DNA from: Saprospiraceae bacterium
Lineage (GTDB): Bacteria; Bacteroidota; Bacteroidia; Chitinophagales; Saprospiraceae
Reading direction: 5' to 3'
Assembly (NCBI GenBank): GCA_016714985.1
Contig: JADKBS010000022.1
Coordinates: forward strand, 1 to 64,000
Length of the DNA stretch: 64,000 nt
The notes below the pieces were generated by a model that saw only the letters and a list, made by a program, of their open reading frames with translations, was not told where the DNA came from and did no database searches. Positions 1 to 10,100 of this stretch are shown in pieces; position 1 is the first letter of the stretch, and each line of letters starts with the position of its first letter. A program made the position numbers and the translations under genes.

Positions 1-1072
1 CGACCCTTTGTCGTGGCAAGCTGGCGTGGACGAATACTATATGTTTTCATCCAATGAAAAAGACCAGTTTAATATTTATAGTTTTAAAGGACTTTTGGCT
101 AAAGAAAGCAATAATTGCTGTAATAGCCTTGAATTTTTTCTGCGTGATGCCCGTGAGACGATTGATGGTTTGCCAGATATTTCAAGCGCTATTTCCACGG
201 AAATTGAGTATGTTTTTGCCGACAATAGTGGGAATGATACGACCTTCGTCATTGAAATTGATACTATTTGGAAAACAAAATTCAGCATCGTCAAGCGTTT
301 TTCCCAACCCCAGCAGGACTTAGTTCATTATTTTGAATTTGGCGACCAAACCTTTGATTCCACCTTTACCGATTCTATCCTTCACACCTACCAGCAATCA
401 CCAAAAAACCAATTGGTTACGCTAATAACCAAACCCGTAAACAACAATAATTCTAGCAGCTATTTAACCCGCAATTTGGGCAATTTGGATACCACTTTCC
501 AAAACTGTAATTTGGAGTTGCAATTCGACAGCATTATTACGAATACTGCCATCCAAGTTTTCGCCAATGCCACGGGGGTGGCACCATTCAGCTATTTTTG
601 GAGCGATGGCTCGAACAATCAGTTTGCTAGTTTTTCCCCTGCTGGTTTTGGCCCGATGGATTTTTCAGTCACGGTTACAGATGCCAATGGGTGCAGCGCA
701 CAGGCAGGATTTCGACGACCTTAACACGGGTACCATACCTCCCGTCTGTGTTGCTGGTTTTGATACAACATCCAGGAAGTTTATGTGGATTTCCAAACCA
801 TCCATGTTGATTATGCTGACAGCCTACAATTTAGTGCGGCAACTATTATTTATTCAGATGATGCAGGAAATAAATACCGTTCCGATCGGCAACCCCAGCC
901 ATCAGATTATTATTTCAAGATATTGGAGGTGTCGGACTATGATGAAAACGAAAAAGGTGAGAAGACCAAGAAAATAAGCTTAGAATTCACATGCAGAGTT
1001 TGGAACGAAAGCGGCGAGCACATTGACATTCGGGAAGGAAGGGCGGTAATAGCCGTGTCCTACCCTGATTAA
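1..1072 (+). CDS. Secreted SprB/PKD-like repeat protein, 5' end outside window, frameshifted
   Basis: The reading frame is open at the left edge, so the N-terminus lies outside the window. Around 580-700 the protein shows an Ig-like SprB-type repeat ending in the typical 'TVTDANGCSA' signature found in Bacteroidota adhesins. The frame is then interrupted twice. At about 705 it leaves frame 2, which would stop at 722-724. Frame 3 then reads sensibly (FDDLNTGTIPPVCVAGF), and near 775 frame 2 resumes (QEVYVDFQTIHVDYADS) and runs to the stop at 1070-1072. The two shifts compensate each other, which suggests sequence error more than decay. No T9SS tail is visible at the C-terminus. The stop codon overlaps the stop of the convergent DAHP synthase gene. 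Precise function is unknown. Confidence 0.55.
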
Positions 1073-2067
1073 ATCATTTCCTTGCCAACCGCTCCTGCAA
1101 TTTTCCGCATATCTCCCACGAGCTTAGTAAACACCTCAAAATCAAGCTGTTGCGCCGAATCGCTCTTCGCCACTTTCGGATTTGGATGTACCTCAATCAG
1201 CAGCCCGTCACAACCAAAAGCCACGCTTGCCTTCGCCAAATCTGGGACGCCATAAGCATAGCCCATTGCATGGCTTGGGTCGAGAATCACTGGGCAATTT
1301 GTGTACTGCTTCAACCACGCAGCCCCACATAAATCAAAAGTAAATCGGGTTTTCGTCTCAAAAGTGCGGATGCCCCGCTCGCATAGAATCACCTCCGAAT
1401 TGCCGCCGCTCAGGATGAATTCCGCCGATTGAACGAACTCCTGCAAGGTCGTCCCAAAGCCCCGTTTCAGCAGTACAGGCTTCCGTATTTCACCACAGCG
1501 GCGCAGGATGCTCTGGTCGTACATCGCCTTCGCCCCGATTTGCACGATGTCTGTGTACTCGATGACCTCTTCGATATGTGACGAGTCTTTCACTTCTGTG
1601 ATGATGTTCAGGCCATACAGTCGACGCACCTCGGCCAGCATTTTCAGACCCTCCAAACCAAGCCCTTGAAAGGTGTATGGCGAAGTCCGGGGCTTATAGC
1701 AGCCCGCCCGCAAGGTGTTGATATTCAACGATTTGAGCAGCTTTCCCACCGACTCGATTTGCTCCCAAGACTCAATACTGCATGGCCCTGCAATGACGAC
1801 GGTGTGGTTCGTTTCGCCACCAATTTCGGTATTTCCCCAACGGATGGAACGTAGTACCGAGCGATAGTTTTTGCTCGCCAATTGGATATCAGAATCCATC
1901 GGCCAAGCGGCTTGGACGTGCGGTTGAATGGCCTCTGGAACAGCTTTCAAAGCAGAGGGCGTGACCAGCACGAAGTAGTCGTTCTCTTGGAAAATGCTGG
2001 CTTGAAGTTGCTGGGCAATTTCGTTGGCGATGGATGCCGATACTGTATTTTTGAGATGGATAACCAT
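1069..2067 (-). CDS. aroF: 3-deoxy-7-phosphoheptulonate (DAHP) synthase, AroF type
   Basis: Catalyses condensation of phosphoenolpyruvate with erythrose 4-phosphate, the first step of the shikimate pathway, in the cytoplasm. The 332-residue protein has a short N-terminal ferredoxin-like/ACT-type domain (about 1-65) followed by the TIM-barrel of the DAHPS/KDOPS family. Family motifs are intact: AGPCSIE at 93-99, KPRTSPY at 125-131, the CERG strand at 229-232 and the metal-site DPSHA at 263-267. This two-domain layout is the AroA-beta type common in Bacteroidota and Thermotoga, where the N-terminal domain mediates aromatic amino acid feedback; feedback here is inferred from the family. It ends convergently on the upstream partial gene, sharing a TTAA stop overlap. 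Confidence in family is high. Confidence 0.95.
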   Translation of the reverse strand: MVIHLKNTVSASIANEIAQQLQASIFQENDYFVLVTPSALKAVPEAIQPHVQAAWPMDSDIQLASKNYRSVLRSIRWGNTEIGGETNHTVVIAGPCSIESWEQIESVGKLLKSLNINTLRAGCYKPRTSPYTFQGLGLEGLKMLAEVRRLYGLNIITEVKDSSHIEEVIEYTDIVQIGAKAMYDQSILRRCGEIRKPVLLKRGFGTTLQEFVQSAEFILSGGNSEVILCERGIRTFETKTRFTFDLCGAAWLKQYTNCPVILDPSHAMGYAYGVPDLAKASVAFGCDGLLIEVHPNPKVAKSDSAQQLDFEVFTKLVGDMRKIAGAVGKEMI

Positions 2068-2085
2068 TTTGATTTTTATTTTGCT

Positions 2086-2205
2086 CGCGAGGAGGATGGT
2101 TACACGGATTAGGCGGATTGGACTGATTTTTACGGATTTTTTTTAAAGATACGGGTTTAATCTGTTTAAATCAGTTAAATCCGTGTTCTAACCATCCTCC
2201 TCGCG
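2086..2205. repeat. Imperfect inverted repeat between aroF and the epimerase-CBS gene
   Basis: Arms at 2086-2110 and 2178-2205 are near-perfect reverse complements (both contain CGCGAGGAGGATGG and the ACACGGATT motif), separated by about 67 bp. The spacer is rich in 'gatttttacggatt' and 'aatctgtttaaatcag' words that also pair partly. It lies in the 5' region of aroF and directly after the 3' end of the downstream minus-strand gene. It could be a transcript hairpin or a small palindromic repeat element; which one is not decidable here. Confidence 0.6.
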
Positions 2206-2207
2206 TA

Positions 2208-3212
2208 TCACGTCTCTGCTTTAATCAACTGCGTAAACGTCAAAGCCCCCGTTAAATCCCCACCCGAATTAACCACCGGAATATATTGCAACGGAAACTT
2301 TACCCCTCGTATCAACTGCAACAATTCATCAATGGTTTTATCTTCTTGAATCACAATGGGTTTTGAATTAACGAGATCAAAAGCATTGATTTCATGGAGG
2401 TTTTCAAAATTTCGGATTAAGCCCTTGCGCACATCCGCATTGCTGATAATGCCTTTTAATTGGCCATTGTCAACAATTAAAACAAAGGCCATTTCATATT
2501 TTTCAATAGCCAATAATGCGCTTCTAAAATCCAAATCCCGAACGTCTAAAATGGGCAATTCCGCCGTTTCAATCATGAAATCCTTGATTAAATAATGGGA
2601 ACTGACCACCTCCCTTTTTAGGTGCAGCAGCGCCGGGCCGACCGACTTGTTTTGGAACAAAAACGACCCCACCACGGCGCTTTCCACGCCCAAATTCCGA
2701 AGGATAAAGCTCACCTCGGCGTTCACCCCGCCGTCCACCTGGATTTGGTGGGTGGGGAACAGCCGCCGAAACTGCCGGATGCGCCGAAAAGTCTCTTTGT
2801 TGAACACTCCCCCACTCTGCCCTGGTGTGGTGGTCATCAACAACACGTAACTGCACCGTTCGGCGTAAGGGGCAAAGGCTTCCACGGGCGTATCGTTCAT
2901 CAGTGCAAGGCCGATTTGGCCGGGCAGGTCGGCTGGGAACTGCACCATTTCCCCAAATTGCTCCAACTGAAAGGACACCCGACTCACTGGCGTTTTGCGA
3001 AGCAAGTCAAAATAAAGCGCTGGCGTGGGCGAGATGATGTGCAGGTCAACGGGCGTAGAACTGCTTTGGTAGATGGCCTCAATGTCCTTGAAAACACTGG
3101 GGTCATCGTTGCAATCCACATGAAAAAAGTCAATGAAATGCTCGTCCAATTCCCGCACGACGTCGGCCAAAGGCTGGTGTTTGTTGCTGTAAATGGAGGC
3201 ACTTATTTTCAT
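2208..3212 (-). CDS. Ribulose-phosphate 3-epimerase-like protein fused to a CBS-domain pair
   Basis: The first about 205 residues match the ribulose-5-phosphate 3-epimerase TIM barrel. Metal and acid/base residues are present: H31 and D33 (HVDCND), H58 (VDLHI) and D160 (QVDGGV). The usual GFGGQ loop is altered to PGQSGG. Residues about 207-334 form two CBS motifs (GIISNADVRKGL, GDLTGALTFTQLI), which in other proteins bind adenine nucleotides. The fusion suggests epimerase-type activity gated by energy charge, or a related sugar-phosphate reaction; this is an inference. The ATG at 3210-3212 is preferred over an upstream TTG (3221) because a -7 promoter box overlaps the TTG. No close neighbour in the same pathway is seen. 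Confidence 0.8.
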   Translation of the reverse strand: MKISASIYSNKHQPLADVVRELDEHFIDFFHVDCNDDPSVFKDIEAIYQSSSTPVDLHIISPTPALYFDLLRKTPVSRVSFQLEQFGEMVQFPADLPGQIGLALMNDTPVEAFAPYAERCSYVLLMTTTPGQSGGVFNKETFRRIRQFRRLFPTHQIQVDGGVNAEVSFILRNLGVESAVVGSFLFQNKSVGPALLHLKREVVSSHYLIKDFMIETAELPILDVRDLDFRSALLAIEKYEMAFVLIVDNGQLKGIISNADVRKGLIRNFENLHEINAFDLVNSKPIVIQEDKTIDELLQLIRGVKFPLQYIPVVNSGGDLTGALTFTQLIKAET

Positions 3213-3218
3213 CAAGGG

Positions 3219-3226
3219 CAAAAGTA
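3219..3226 (-). promoter_or_regulatory. -7 box TACTTTTG of the epimerase-CBS gene
   Basis: Read on the minus strand, TACTTTTG matches the Bacteroidota sigma -7 consensus TAnnTTTG. It ends 6 nt before the ATG at 3212, so transcription would begin at or very near the start codon and the mRNA could be leaderless or nearly so. Confidence 0.45.
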
Positions 3227-3230
3227 GGGC

Positions 3231-3262
3231 GATTTACGATTTACGACTTACGATTTACGATT
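3231..3262. repeat. Short tandem repeat (TTTACGA words) upstream of the epimerase-CBS gene
   Basis: About four degenerate copies of a 7-8 bp word (gatttacga / gacttacga) sit directly upstream of the -7 box. The same AATCGTAAATC word (other strand) recurs upstream of the sigma-factor gene and the VOC gene near 22.35 and 22.6 kb. Confidence 0.6.
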
Positions 3263-3405
3263 GGGGGCGCTACCTAATTCGACCTGAACCGCTTTTCTTT
3301 GCACTCCAATTTGGAACAAAGGCCAAAAAATGGTCGTTTACCAAACAATTGTGAGGCTTGCAGAAGCCCATAACAATCTAACAATCAAGCAATTTAACAA
3401 TCAAT

Positions 3406-6174
3406 ATGTCCTTATCCACCCGATACTCCCCCAAAGAAACCGAAGAACGCTGGTACGCCCATTGGGAGGCGAAAAACTATTTCCACTCCGAGCCGGATGG
3501 GCGGGAGCCGTTCACCATTGTCATACCGCCGCCGAACGTGACGGGCGTGCTGCACATGGGCCACATGCTCAACAACACCATCCAGGATGTACTCATCCGC
3601 CGGGCGAGGATGCAGGGCAAGAACGCCTGCTGGGTACCCGGCACCGACCATGCCAGCATCGCCACGGAGGCGAAAGTGGTGCAGTTGCTGCGCAAACAGG
3701 GCATCAAAAAAGGCGACATCCCACGGGACGAGTTTCTGAAACACGCCTTTGATTGGAAGGAAAAATACGGCGGCATCATCCTCGACCAGTTAAAGAAACT
3801 GGGTGCCAGCTGCGACTGGCAGCGCACCCGTTTCACGATGGAGGAGAGCCTCAGCCGTGCTGTTATCCATGTTTTTGTTGACCTTCATAAAAAAGGCAAA
3901 CTCTACCGTGGCCTGCGCATGACCAACTGGGACCCCGAAGCAAAGACGGTTTTGAGCAACGAGGAGGTCATTCACCGGGAGGAGAATTCGCAGTTGTTTC
4001 ACATCAAATACAACCTCGTTGACGACCCCACCGACGGCATCATCATCGCTACGCAACGCCCCGAAACCATCATGGCGGACGTGGCCATCGCTGTACACCC
4101 AGAGGAGGAGAAATACCAACACCTCGTTGGCAAAATGGTGCTTATCCCCTTGATTAACAAGCCAATACCCATCATCGCCGATAGCTACGTGGACCGGGAG
4201 TTTGGCTCCGGGGCGCTGAAAATCACGCCTGCCCACGACCAAAACGACCTCCAGGTTGGGGAGCGCCACGGCCTGCCCGTGGTGGACATCCTGACCGAGG
4301 ACGGCAAGCTGAACGCCGAGGCGCAAATCCTCGTGGGCGAAGACCGTTTCGCAGCCCGCAAGAAAATCCGCAAGCTGCTGGAAGACGCTGGCAACCTCGT
4401 GAAAGTGGAAGACTACCGCACCAGCATTGGCCACTCGGAGCGCACGGACGCCGTCGTTGAGCCAAGGCTCACCAACCAATGGTTCCTGAAAATGGGCGGC
4501 TTCGCTGCAACGGCGCTCGAAGCGGTTCAGCGCGGCGAGGTGAAATTTTACCCCGAAAGCATGTGGAACATGTACTACCAGTGGCTGCAGGAGGACAACG
4601 TGCGGGACTGGTGCATCAGCCGCCAATTGTGGTGGGGGCAGCGGATTCCGGCGTGGTACGTGCGTTCGGCTGACGGTAGACGATTGACGGTGGACGGCCC
4701 CAATGGTACAACAGAAGACTTGGTTTTTGTTGCGGAAAACGAGGCAGACGCATTGGCGCAAGCCCGTGCTGCCTTGAACAATAACAATCTGACTATCAAT
4801 GACTTAGAGCAAGACGAAGACGTAGTGGACACTTGGTTCAGTTCCTGGCTCTGGCCAATTGCCGTGTTCGATGGATTTGAGAAAACAGACGACCTGAAAT
4901 ATTACTACCCGACCAATGTGCTGGTGACGGGCTGGGACATCATGTTCTTCTGGGTAGCCCGGATGATTATGTCTGGCTATGAGTGGTCGGAGGAGTTGTT
5001 GGGCGTTGATTTGAAAGGGAAAATGCCGTTCCATGACGTGTATTTCACGGGGATGGTGCGCGACAGCCAGCGCCGCAAAATGTCCAAATCACTGGGCAAC
5101 TCGCCGGATGCGCTTTCGCTCATCGAGAACTACGGGGCTGATGGCGTCCGCTTTGGAATGCTGCTTTCCGGTTCGGCGGGCAACGACATCATTTTCGATG
5201 CACCGTTTGACCCAGTGACGAAGGAGGTGTTGAACGAGAGCAAACTTTGCGAGCAGGGCCGCAATTTTTGCAACAAAATGTGGAACGCCCTACGCCTCAT
5301 CAAGGGCTGGGAGAAATCCGACGCCGAACAGCCGGAGGTGAACGCCCTCGCCGTGGCTTGGATGAAGGATAAATTCGACCAGACGCTGGCCGAAGTGGAG
5401 GCCAATTTCACCACCTACCGCCTCGGCGACGTGCTGATGGGCTTGTACCAAACCATCTGGGACGATTTCTGCTCATTTTACCTCGAAATCATCAAGCCTG
5501 CCTTCAACGAGGACGGCACGAGCGAGCCGATTGACCATAAAACCTACGAGGCGACCAACCAGATTTTCGAAAAAATGATGGCCGCCCTGCATCCGTTCAT
5601 GCCGTTCGTGACGGAGGAAATCTGGCACCAACTGCGGGAGCGGAAAGCAGGAAACGACTGCGTGGTGGCCGCCTACCCGACGGCTGGCCGGGTGGACAAG
5701 GAGATGATTCAGAAGGTGGACAAGGCCAAGGATTTGATTACCAAAATCCGGGAAAGCCGCAGCAGCAAAGGCATTTCCCCGAAGGAAAGCCTGCGCCTGT
5801 TTGCCCAAAACCTGCCGAGTACCCAGGCCATGTTCGAGCTGAACGGCTTAGCCGAGTTGGTGCAGAAAATGGGCAACCTCAGCGAACTGAGCTTCACCGA
5901 TGACGAGCCAGCGGGCACAGTTTCACTGCTTTCCGGCACGGAAAAGTACTTCCTCGAAATGAATATCACGATAGACGTGGCGGCCGAGCGGGAGCGCATT
6001 ACGAAGGAACTCGACTACTACCGGGGCTTTGTGGCCAGCGTCGAGAAGAAGCTCTCCAATGAAAAATTCGTGGGCGGGGCACCTGCTGCCGTGATTGACG
6101 CTGAGCGGAAGAAGCTGGCGGACGGGCAGGAGAAGATGCGGATTTTGGAGGAGGGGTTGGCGAAGTTGGGGTAG
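3406..6174 (+). CDS. valS: Valyl-tRNA synthetase
   Basis: Charges tRNA-Val with valine in the cytoplasm. This is a class I synthetase of 922 residues, within the usual size for the family. The HIGH signature appears as HMGHM at 50-54 after PPPNVTG, and the KMSKS loop is at 558-562 (RKMSKSLGNSPD). Between them lies the CP1 editing domain (about 190-410). An anticodon-binding helical region follows the KMSKS loop, and the C-terminal about 65 residues form the valyl-type coiled coil (AAERERITKELDYYRGF onward). The ATG at 3406 fits the family N-terminus and follows a repetitive CAATC/TAACAATC leader (about 3368-3405). It appears monocistronic, and the Uma2 gene downstream has its own promoter. 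No abnormality seen. Confidence 0.98.
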   Translation: MSLSTRYSPKETEERWYAHWEAKNYFHSEPDGREPFTIVIPPPNVTGVLHMGHMLNNTIQDVLIRRARMQGKNACWVPGTDHASIATEAKVVQLLRKQGIKKGDIPRDEFLKHAFDWKEKYGGIILDQLKKLGASCDWQRTRFTMEESLSRAVIHVFVDLHKKGKLYRGLRMTNWDPEAKTVLSNEEVIHREENSQLFHIKYNLVDDPTDGIIIATQRPETIMADVAIAVHPEEEKYQHLVGKMVLIPLINKPIPIIADSYVDREFGSGALKITPAHDQNDLQVGERHGLPVVDILTEDGKLNAEAQILVGEDRFAARKKIRKLLEDAGNLVKVEDYRTSIGHSERTDAVVEPRLTNQWFLKMGGFAATALEAVQRGEVKFYPESMWNMYYQWLQEDNVRDWCISRQLWWGQRIPAWYVRSADGRRLTVDGPNGTTEDLVFVAENEADALAQARAALNNNNLTINDLEQDEDVVDTWFSSWLWPIAVFDGFEKTDDLKYYYPTNVLVTGWDIMFFWVARMIMSGYEWSEELLGVDLKGKMPFHDVYFTGMVRDSQRRKMSKSLGNSPDALSLIENYGADGVRFGMLLSGSAGNDIIFDAPFDPVTKEVLNESKLCEQGRNFCNKMWNALRLIKGWEKSDAEQPEVNALAVAWMKDKFDQTLAEVEANFTTYRLGDVLMGLYQTIWDDFCSFYLEIIKPAFNEDGTSEPIDHKTYEATNQIFEKMMAALHPFMPFVTEEIWHQLRERKAGNDCVVAAYPTAGRVDKEMIQKVDKAKDLITKIRESRSSKGISPKESLRLFAQNLPSTQAMFELNGLAELVQKMGNLSELSFTDDEPAGTVSLLSGTEKYFLEMNITIDVAAERERITKELDYYRGFVASVEKKLSNEKFVGGAPAAVIDAERKKLADGQEKMRILEEGLAKLG

Positions 6175-6180
6175 TTTGCT

Positions 6181-6188
6181 TAACTTTG
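6181..6188 (+). promoter_or_regulatory. -7 box TAACTTTG upstream of Uma2 gene
   Basis: TAACTTTG matches the Bacteroidota TAnnTTTG box, 16 nt before the ATG at 6205. An almost identical start region (TAACTTTGTT, then an A-rich stretch, then ATGA) precedes the second Uma2 gene at 17735, so the two paralogues share promoter architecture. Confidence 0.55.
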
Positions 6189-6204
6189 TTAAAACTCAAT
6201 AGTT

Positions 6205-6816
6205 ATGACGACAGCAGCCATTCTGGAAAAAATACCGACGAGCAAAGGCCACGAAGGCGGGCCTGCGCTGATTTCCACCGAAGCATTTTATAGGAGATAC
6301 GGCCAGCGTGAGGATGGCTTCAAATACGAATTGGTCAATGGGCGTATAGAGAATTCTGAGAAAAATATGGATGATAGCCAACTCCATATCGCAGCTAACC
6401 TCAGTTTATTTTTTTATTCTTTAAAACTTGAGCGGAAGAGTGGTGGAACTTTTCTAGCTAATAAATACAATGTACTTTGGAAAGACCATGTGCGCAAACC
6501 CGATATGTGCTACTTAAACCAACAACAATTGGTGGAAGCTTATGAGGGCAAGCACCCGGTAGCGGAATTTGTAGTTGAAGTCGTTTCTCCGACCGACAAG
6601 GCTTATAAATATTCTGAAAAAATTGAGGATTATTTCAAGGCGGGCGTGAAGGTGGTCTGGATGATTTACCCCAACACGAAGCAAGTGCAAGTTCACTTGC
6701 ACAATTCAACAAATGTCACCTACTGCAAAGGGGAAATGATTTGCTCGGCGGCTCCTGTGCTACCGGAGTTTGCCATTTCCGTCAATGATATTTTCAAGAA
6801 ACCGACGGTGGATTGA
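6205..6816 (+). CDS. Uma2 family (DUF820) PD-(D/E)XK nuclease-fold protein
   Basis: 203 residues matching the Uma2/DUF820 family, which adopts a restriction-endonuclease-like fold. The N-terminal 'KYELVNGRIE' strand (40-49) is the hallmark start of the fold. Candidate catalytic acidic residues are D100 (RKPDMCYL) and E125 (EFVVEVVSPTDK), with a lysine at 132. The protein lacks a signal peptide and is probably cytoplasmic. Uma2 proteins are abundant in cyanobacteria and Bacteroidota and their cellular role is not established; nuclease activity is inferred from the fold. A second family member lies at 17094-17735. It is transcribed alone from the TAACTTTG promoter and faces the FG-GAP gene convergently across a palindromic spacer. 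Confidence 0.88.
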   Translation: MTTAAILEKIPTSKGHEGGPALISTEAFYRRYGQREDGFKYELVNGRIENSEKNMDDSQLHIAANLSLFFYSLKLERKSGGTFLANKYNVLWKDHVRKPDMCYLNQQQLVEAYEGKHPVAEFVVEVVSPTDKAYKYSEKIEDYFKAGVKVVWMIYPNTKQVQVHLHNSTNVTYCKGEMICSAAPVLPEFAISVNDIFKKPTVD

Positions 6817-6950
6817 GGCTTGCAGGATAGTAGGCGTCGTGGCCAAGTAAGCGGTAACTTGAAGTTAAATCAAACCCCGCATTTTAATAATGTTGTAGGC
6901 CTTTGAAATTAGGCTAGATTTCGATTTATAGCTGTTTGAATAACTAACCC

Positions 6951-7151
6951 AAGTTGCGGAAAGCTACCTTTTAATCTCTTTTTCGGCGGCTGCGCCGCCG
7001 AAAAAGAGATTAAAAGGGTGTTTTTGGTGCTCCGCAACTTGAATTAACTATTTGAGGCAGGAGAAGGGCTAGAGGCGATGCCACCTCGAAAGTGCGAGCA
7101 AACATTATCCTATTTGCACAAGTTGAGCCGCCCTTTCGAGGCGTCGCCTCT
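6951..7151. repeat. Nested palindromic element in the 6817-7174 intergenic region
   Basis: The 358 bp between two convergent genes contains no gene. It holds an outer inverted repeat (CAAGTTGCGGA at 6951-6961, complement at 7032-7042). Inside this is a perfect 24-bp hairpin, arms 6968-6991 and 6995-7018, with the 3-nt loop TGC. Immediately beyond are further imperfect arms (about 7071-7092 and 7133-7151, AGAGGCGA...CTCGAAAG). It may act as a bidirectional terminator, but it is far larger than needed for that and resembles a palindromic repeat element. Confidence 0.75.
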
Positions 7152-7174
7152 ATAGGCTCCAACGCTACGACACG

Positions 7175-10100
7175 CTACTCCACCACCACTTTGCAGGTCC
7201 AAACCTGGCCATTTTCCCCGTTTATTATTATAAAAAATATCCCAGGGCGTAGAATGGCATATTCAATGCCCTGTTCGGTGTGGGAAATGCTGTGTTCTTG
7301 TAAGGACAGTTTTTTTCCCAGTGCGTCAACGATTCCCACTTCATAGCGGGGCATTGGCGAATCAAAACGCAGCGTGAATGGTTGGCCCTGAGCCACCGGG
7401 TTCGGGGCAAGGTGGACGCCGTTTCCAGTCCCTTCGGTTTGCCATTTGGTTCCAGTCAAAAGCTCGACCACCACCGTAGAGGTAGCTGTGCAACCTTGGC
7501 TGTCGGTGACGGTGACAGAATAAGTTCCTGCAAGGAGGCCTGTGGCCGTTTCGGTGGTTTGTATTGGCGATGTGTCCCAAAGATAGCTGAATGATGGGGT
7601 GCCGCCCGTGGCAGAGGCAGTAGCCGTACCGATGGATTGCAGGTGTACATCTGGGGTACTTTGTGTCCCCAATTGGATTTGCGGTGGGGTGCTGATGGTC
7701 ACCACCTCCGAAAAAATAGAATCCAAAGCATCGGTGAGGGTGAAAGCATAGTCGCCCGCTGGAAGGTCTGTGAGCTGAAAACCGACGTAGCTGGGGTCAT
7801 CCCAAGTGATACTGTAAGGAGGCAACCCGCCGCTCGGCACGACACTGATGATGCCCAGCGATTCGCCAAAGCAAGGCAAACTAAGCTGGCCGCTGACGAC
7901 GGAAGACAGTGTCTCAACCATTTCAACAAAAACGGAATCGGTTATGGTACAGCCATTTGCGTCGGTCACGGTTACGAAATAAGCCCCGGCTAAAAGCCCC
8001 ACAATGGTGTCGGTCGTTTGAACGGGCATAGTGCCCCAAGCGTATGAGTAAGGGGGAATACCAAACGTTGCACTAATGAAAGCAGTGCCGTTAGGCTGGT
8101 TGTCAATTGACGGCATGCTTTGGGTAGTTGTTTGAATTTGCATTGGCGCAAAAATGGTAATATCATCAATGATGAGCGTGCCAATTGCATCGGTCACGGT
8201 AAAGGCATAGTCGCCCGCTGGAAGGCCAGTGAGCAGAAAACCGACATTGCTTGGGTCATCCCAAGTGATGCTGTAGGGAGGCAGCCCGGCGCTCGGCACG
8301 ACACTGATAATGCCAAGCGAGTCACCAAAGCAAGGCAAATTAAACTGGCCGCTGACGACGTAAGACAATGCCTCAGCCATTTCAACAAAAACGGAATCGG
8401 TTTTGGTACAGCCGTTTGCGTCGGTCACGGTTACGAAATATGTTCCGGCTAAAAGTCCCACTATGGTGTCGGTTGTTTGAACGGGCGTAGTGCCCCAAGC
8501 GTACGAGTAAGGAGGAATACCAAACGTGGCATTAACGAAGGCAGTGCCGTTAGGCTGGTTGTCAAAAGACGGCATGCTTTGGGTAGTCGTTTGGATTTGC
8601 GATGGGGAAAAAATGACAACATCATCAATGATGAGGGAACCTATGGCATCGGTCACTGTAAAGGCATAATCTCCTGCTGGGAGACCCATTGGCTGGAAGC
8701 CGGATAGGTTGGGATTGGCCCATTGTATGGTAAATGGAGGCAGGCCGCCATTCGGTTCGATGCTGATGTTCCCAAAACTGTCGCCAAAGCAAGGCAGGTA
8801 AAATATCCCATTGACGTTAAGGCTTAAAGCCGCCACGCTGTCCACGAGAACGGAATCGGACATGGTGCAGCCGTTGACATCGGTTATAGTCACATAGTAG
8901 TTGCCACCGACCAAGTTATTGGCCGTGGCGCCGGTTTGCACAGGCTGGGTACTCCAAGTGTAGGAAACAGGGAAATTACCGCTGAGAACGACCGCCGTGG
9001 CGCTCCCGTTCGTCAGGTTGCCGACCGAAGGCGTGCTTATCATTACGGTCAATAGCGTTGGTGGCACGCTGATGATAAGTTGGCCAGAAACGGTCGTACC
9101 TCCGGCATCGGTTAGGGTAAATGGATAATTGCCCGACGGCATGTTGGCTTGACTGAAACCCATCAGTGTGGAGTCGTTCCAGGTGATTTTGTAGGGCGAC
9201 AAACCGCCTAAGGGGTGGATGGTTGCAAACCCATCTAGGCTATCCACGCACGACACCCCTGCATTGCCCGCCACGAAATAGGTAAGTGGAATACCGCCCA
9301 CAGTGTTTTCCCAAAGGTAAACAGGGTGGTTTCGTCTTTCATTGGTGGTAAATGCGCTGCAAATAAGGTCTTTGTCGCCGTCGTTGTCCATATCGGCTAG
9401 CACCAATTGGCTGGGGCCTTCCATGCCAACTATAAAATCCGCAATGGGAAACGTACCATCGCCTGTGTTTTTCCAAATGGAAACCACATTGGAGATTGCT
9501 GCGGTTGCCAGCAGGTCTAGGTCGCCGTCGTTGTCTATGTCTTCAATCAACAGGTCACTGATGCCTTCGTCGTTGCTGTTGCTTAGGGTAGCGCCCGTCG
9601 CAAACAGCCCGTCGCCAAGGTTCCTAAAATAGCGCAAATACTCGCCTTCTGCCGAAGCACAAACAACGTCGATGTCCCCATCCATATCGAGGTCTCCTAT
9701 GGCGATTTCCGAAGGGTCATTGAGGGCGGCGATGACGATGCCATTGCCGAAATTGGCATTGCCATCATTTCGGAACCACAGCAATTTTTCGTCGGTAGCG
9801 GATAGGCAAACAAAGTCAATGTCCCCATCATTGTCCATATCGGCGGGGTCAGCCAGGATGGTCCCAGGCAGGGTGTTGGCAATTGGGAGTATCTGGCCAA
9901 AATTGCCGTTGCCATCGTTTTTCACCCATGCGAGGTTGTAGCCGCTGCCTTCGGCTGTAAACCCGATATCGGCATCGCCGTCCAGGTCAACGTCCTTGAC
10001 AGCGAGGTAAAGACAGTTGGGCACGTCCGCCACGGTAGTTAAGGGCAAAACTCCCATCACCATTGCCGAGGCGCAGTTCGATGCGCCCGGCCTTTGGGGC

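Noticed and set aside
2622..3227. 201-codon plus-strand open frame
   Set aside because: Antisense to the epimerase-CBS gene, whose catalytic residues are intact.
3790..4761. 323-codon minus-strand open frame
   Set aside because: Antisense to valS; no start context or family resemblance.
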